A stretch of DNA of 64,000 nt from the NCBI GenBank assembly GCA_021732995.1, contig JAKFWA010000024.1:62001-126000 (forward strand), written 5' to 3'. Both the position numbers and the translations under genes were made by a program. The notes under the pieces were generated by a model. That model saw nothing but the letters and a program-made list of their open reading frames with translations. It was not told the origin of the DNA and searched no databases. The number at the start of each line of letters is the position of its first letter. The stretch's first letter is position 1. Shown here piece after piece: positions 63,689 to 64,000 of this stretch. Source of the DNA: Planctomycetaceae bacterium (GTDB taxonomy: Bacteria > Planctomycetota > Planctomycetia > Planctomycetales > Planctomycetaceae).

Positions 63689-63982
63689 TCAATACTCTTC
63701 TGGCAGAAGAAGTGTGGTCGCTGTTTGATCCGCTTCAGTGATGATCCAAAGCTTGGTCCCTCTGCTCGTGTGATAGCTCGACAACAATCGCTCACTGTGA
63801 AGCAAGGCGTCTTCGTTGGCCTGTCGATCATCCTCACAGACATCGCCCCAATCTCCATTGAGATGACGCTTCAAGAACTCCTCAGGCGATTGGCCACTCA
63901 GTGTGAGTGCTTCTAAGGCACCTGGCGTGGCGACAACTTGTCCGAGGCTGAAGCGAGGCTGGGTTTCGTTCGTTGAGATCAT
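63689..63982 (-). CDS. Conserved mobile-element-associated protein
   Basis: This is a 97-aa protein with a compact conserved pattern: FSLGQVVATPGALEAL, FLKRHLNGDWGDVCEDDRQANEDAL, RLLSSYHTSRGTKLWIITEADQTATTLLLPEEY. This family is well known as a plasmid- or island-related protein in many bacteria, often near anti-restriction and relaxase genes. It is complete in the window, with its ATG at 63982. Its function is unknown. Its presence supports the view that the right end of the window is accessory DNA. Confidence 0.82.
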   Translation of the reverse strand: MISTNETQPRFSLGQVVATPGALEALTLSGQSPEEFLKRHLNGDWGDVCEDDRQANEDALLHSERLLSSYHTSRGTKLWIITEADQTATTLLLPEEY

Positions 63983-64000
63983 GATTCTCTTTCGTGGTTG

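Overview
The window looks like a chromosomal segment of a planctomycete. The evidence is the mix of lineage-typical families: three DUF1501 proteins, two DUF1549/DUF1553 cytochrome-like proteins, a PPC-domain protein, a G8/parallel-beta-helix protein, TIGR03067 and DUF1080 domains, Ser/Thr kinases paired with an ECF sigma factor, a double-length UvrA, and Tat-exported oxidoreductases. By eye the left 50 kb is GC-rich. The right 13 kb (about 50.6-64 kb) reads as lower in GC and looks like an accessory region.

Layout. 1-4.7 kb: a Ser/Thr kinase cut by the left edge, diverging from a BatA/VWA membrane protein, then an R2K-type ATP-grasp protein. 4.9-13.5 kb: a nitrate/nitrite assimilation cluster on the minus strand (globin-coupled sensor histidine kinase, nirB fused to nirD, a DmsB-DmsC fusion, nitrate reductase). 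13.9-16.9 kb: a DUF3365 haem protein and an EF-hand membrane protein. 17-23.7 kb: a DUF1549/DUF1553 - PPC - DUF1501 operon interrupted by a four-helix-bundle gene that sits between 22-bp direct repeats. 23.8-30.4 kb: an MnmE-like GTPase without its C-terminus, an orphan sugar-binding lipoprotein, an NHL protein, YaiI, a TolB-like propeller and a second DUF1501 protein. 30.5-41.3 kb: rseP, dxr and a 2452-aa UvrA. 41.5-50 kb: a Gfo/Idh oxidoreductase, the G8 protein, a DUF1445 hydro-lyase and a DUF1501-DUF1549 pair. 50.0 kb: a decayed comM (yifB) remnant marks the edge of the accessory region.

The most interesting region is 50.7-58.3 kb. An ECF sigma factor, a receptor-like kinase with an outer LamG domain, a HEAT-like protein, a coiled-coil membrane protein and two paralogous single-pass proteins lie together. 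The two paralogues share a J-like cytosolic domain and membrane anchor, but one ends in DUF1080 and the other in TIGR03067. A gapless 29-nt element (CTGAGC, 10 bases, TCGGCTCCCGCTC) occurs four times. Each copy is upstream of and oriented toward one transcription unit of this set, including the sigma gene itself. I read this as a self-contained, autoregulated envelope-sensing regulon. That interpretation is inference; the motif and gene layout are seen directly.

Beyond it, 59-64 kb holds small accessory genes: an orphan CdiI-like immunity protein, a GNAT-like protein, a MarR regulator with two near-identical operators controlling itself and a ferredoxin-SCP2 protein, a GIY-YIG remnant, a DUF6933 protein and a mobile-element-associated conserved protein. 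I saw no tRNA, rRNA, CRISPR array or complete insertion sequence.
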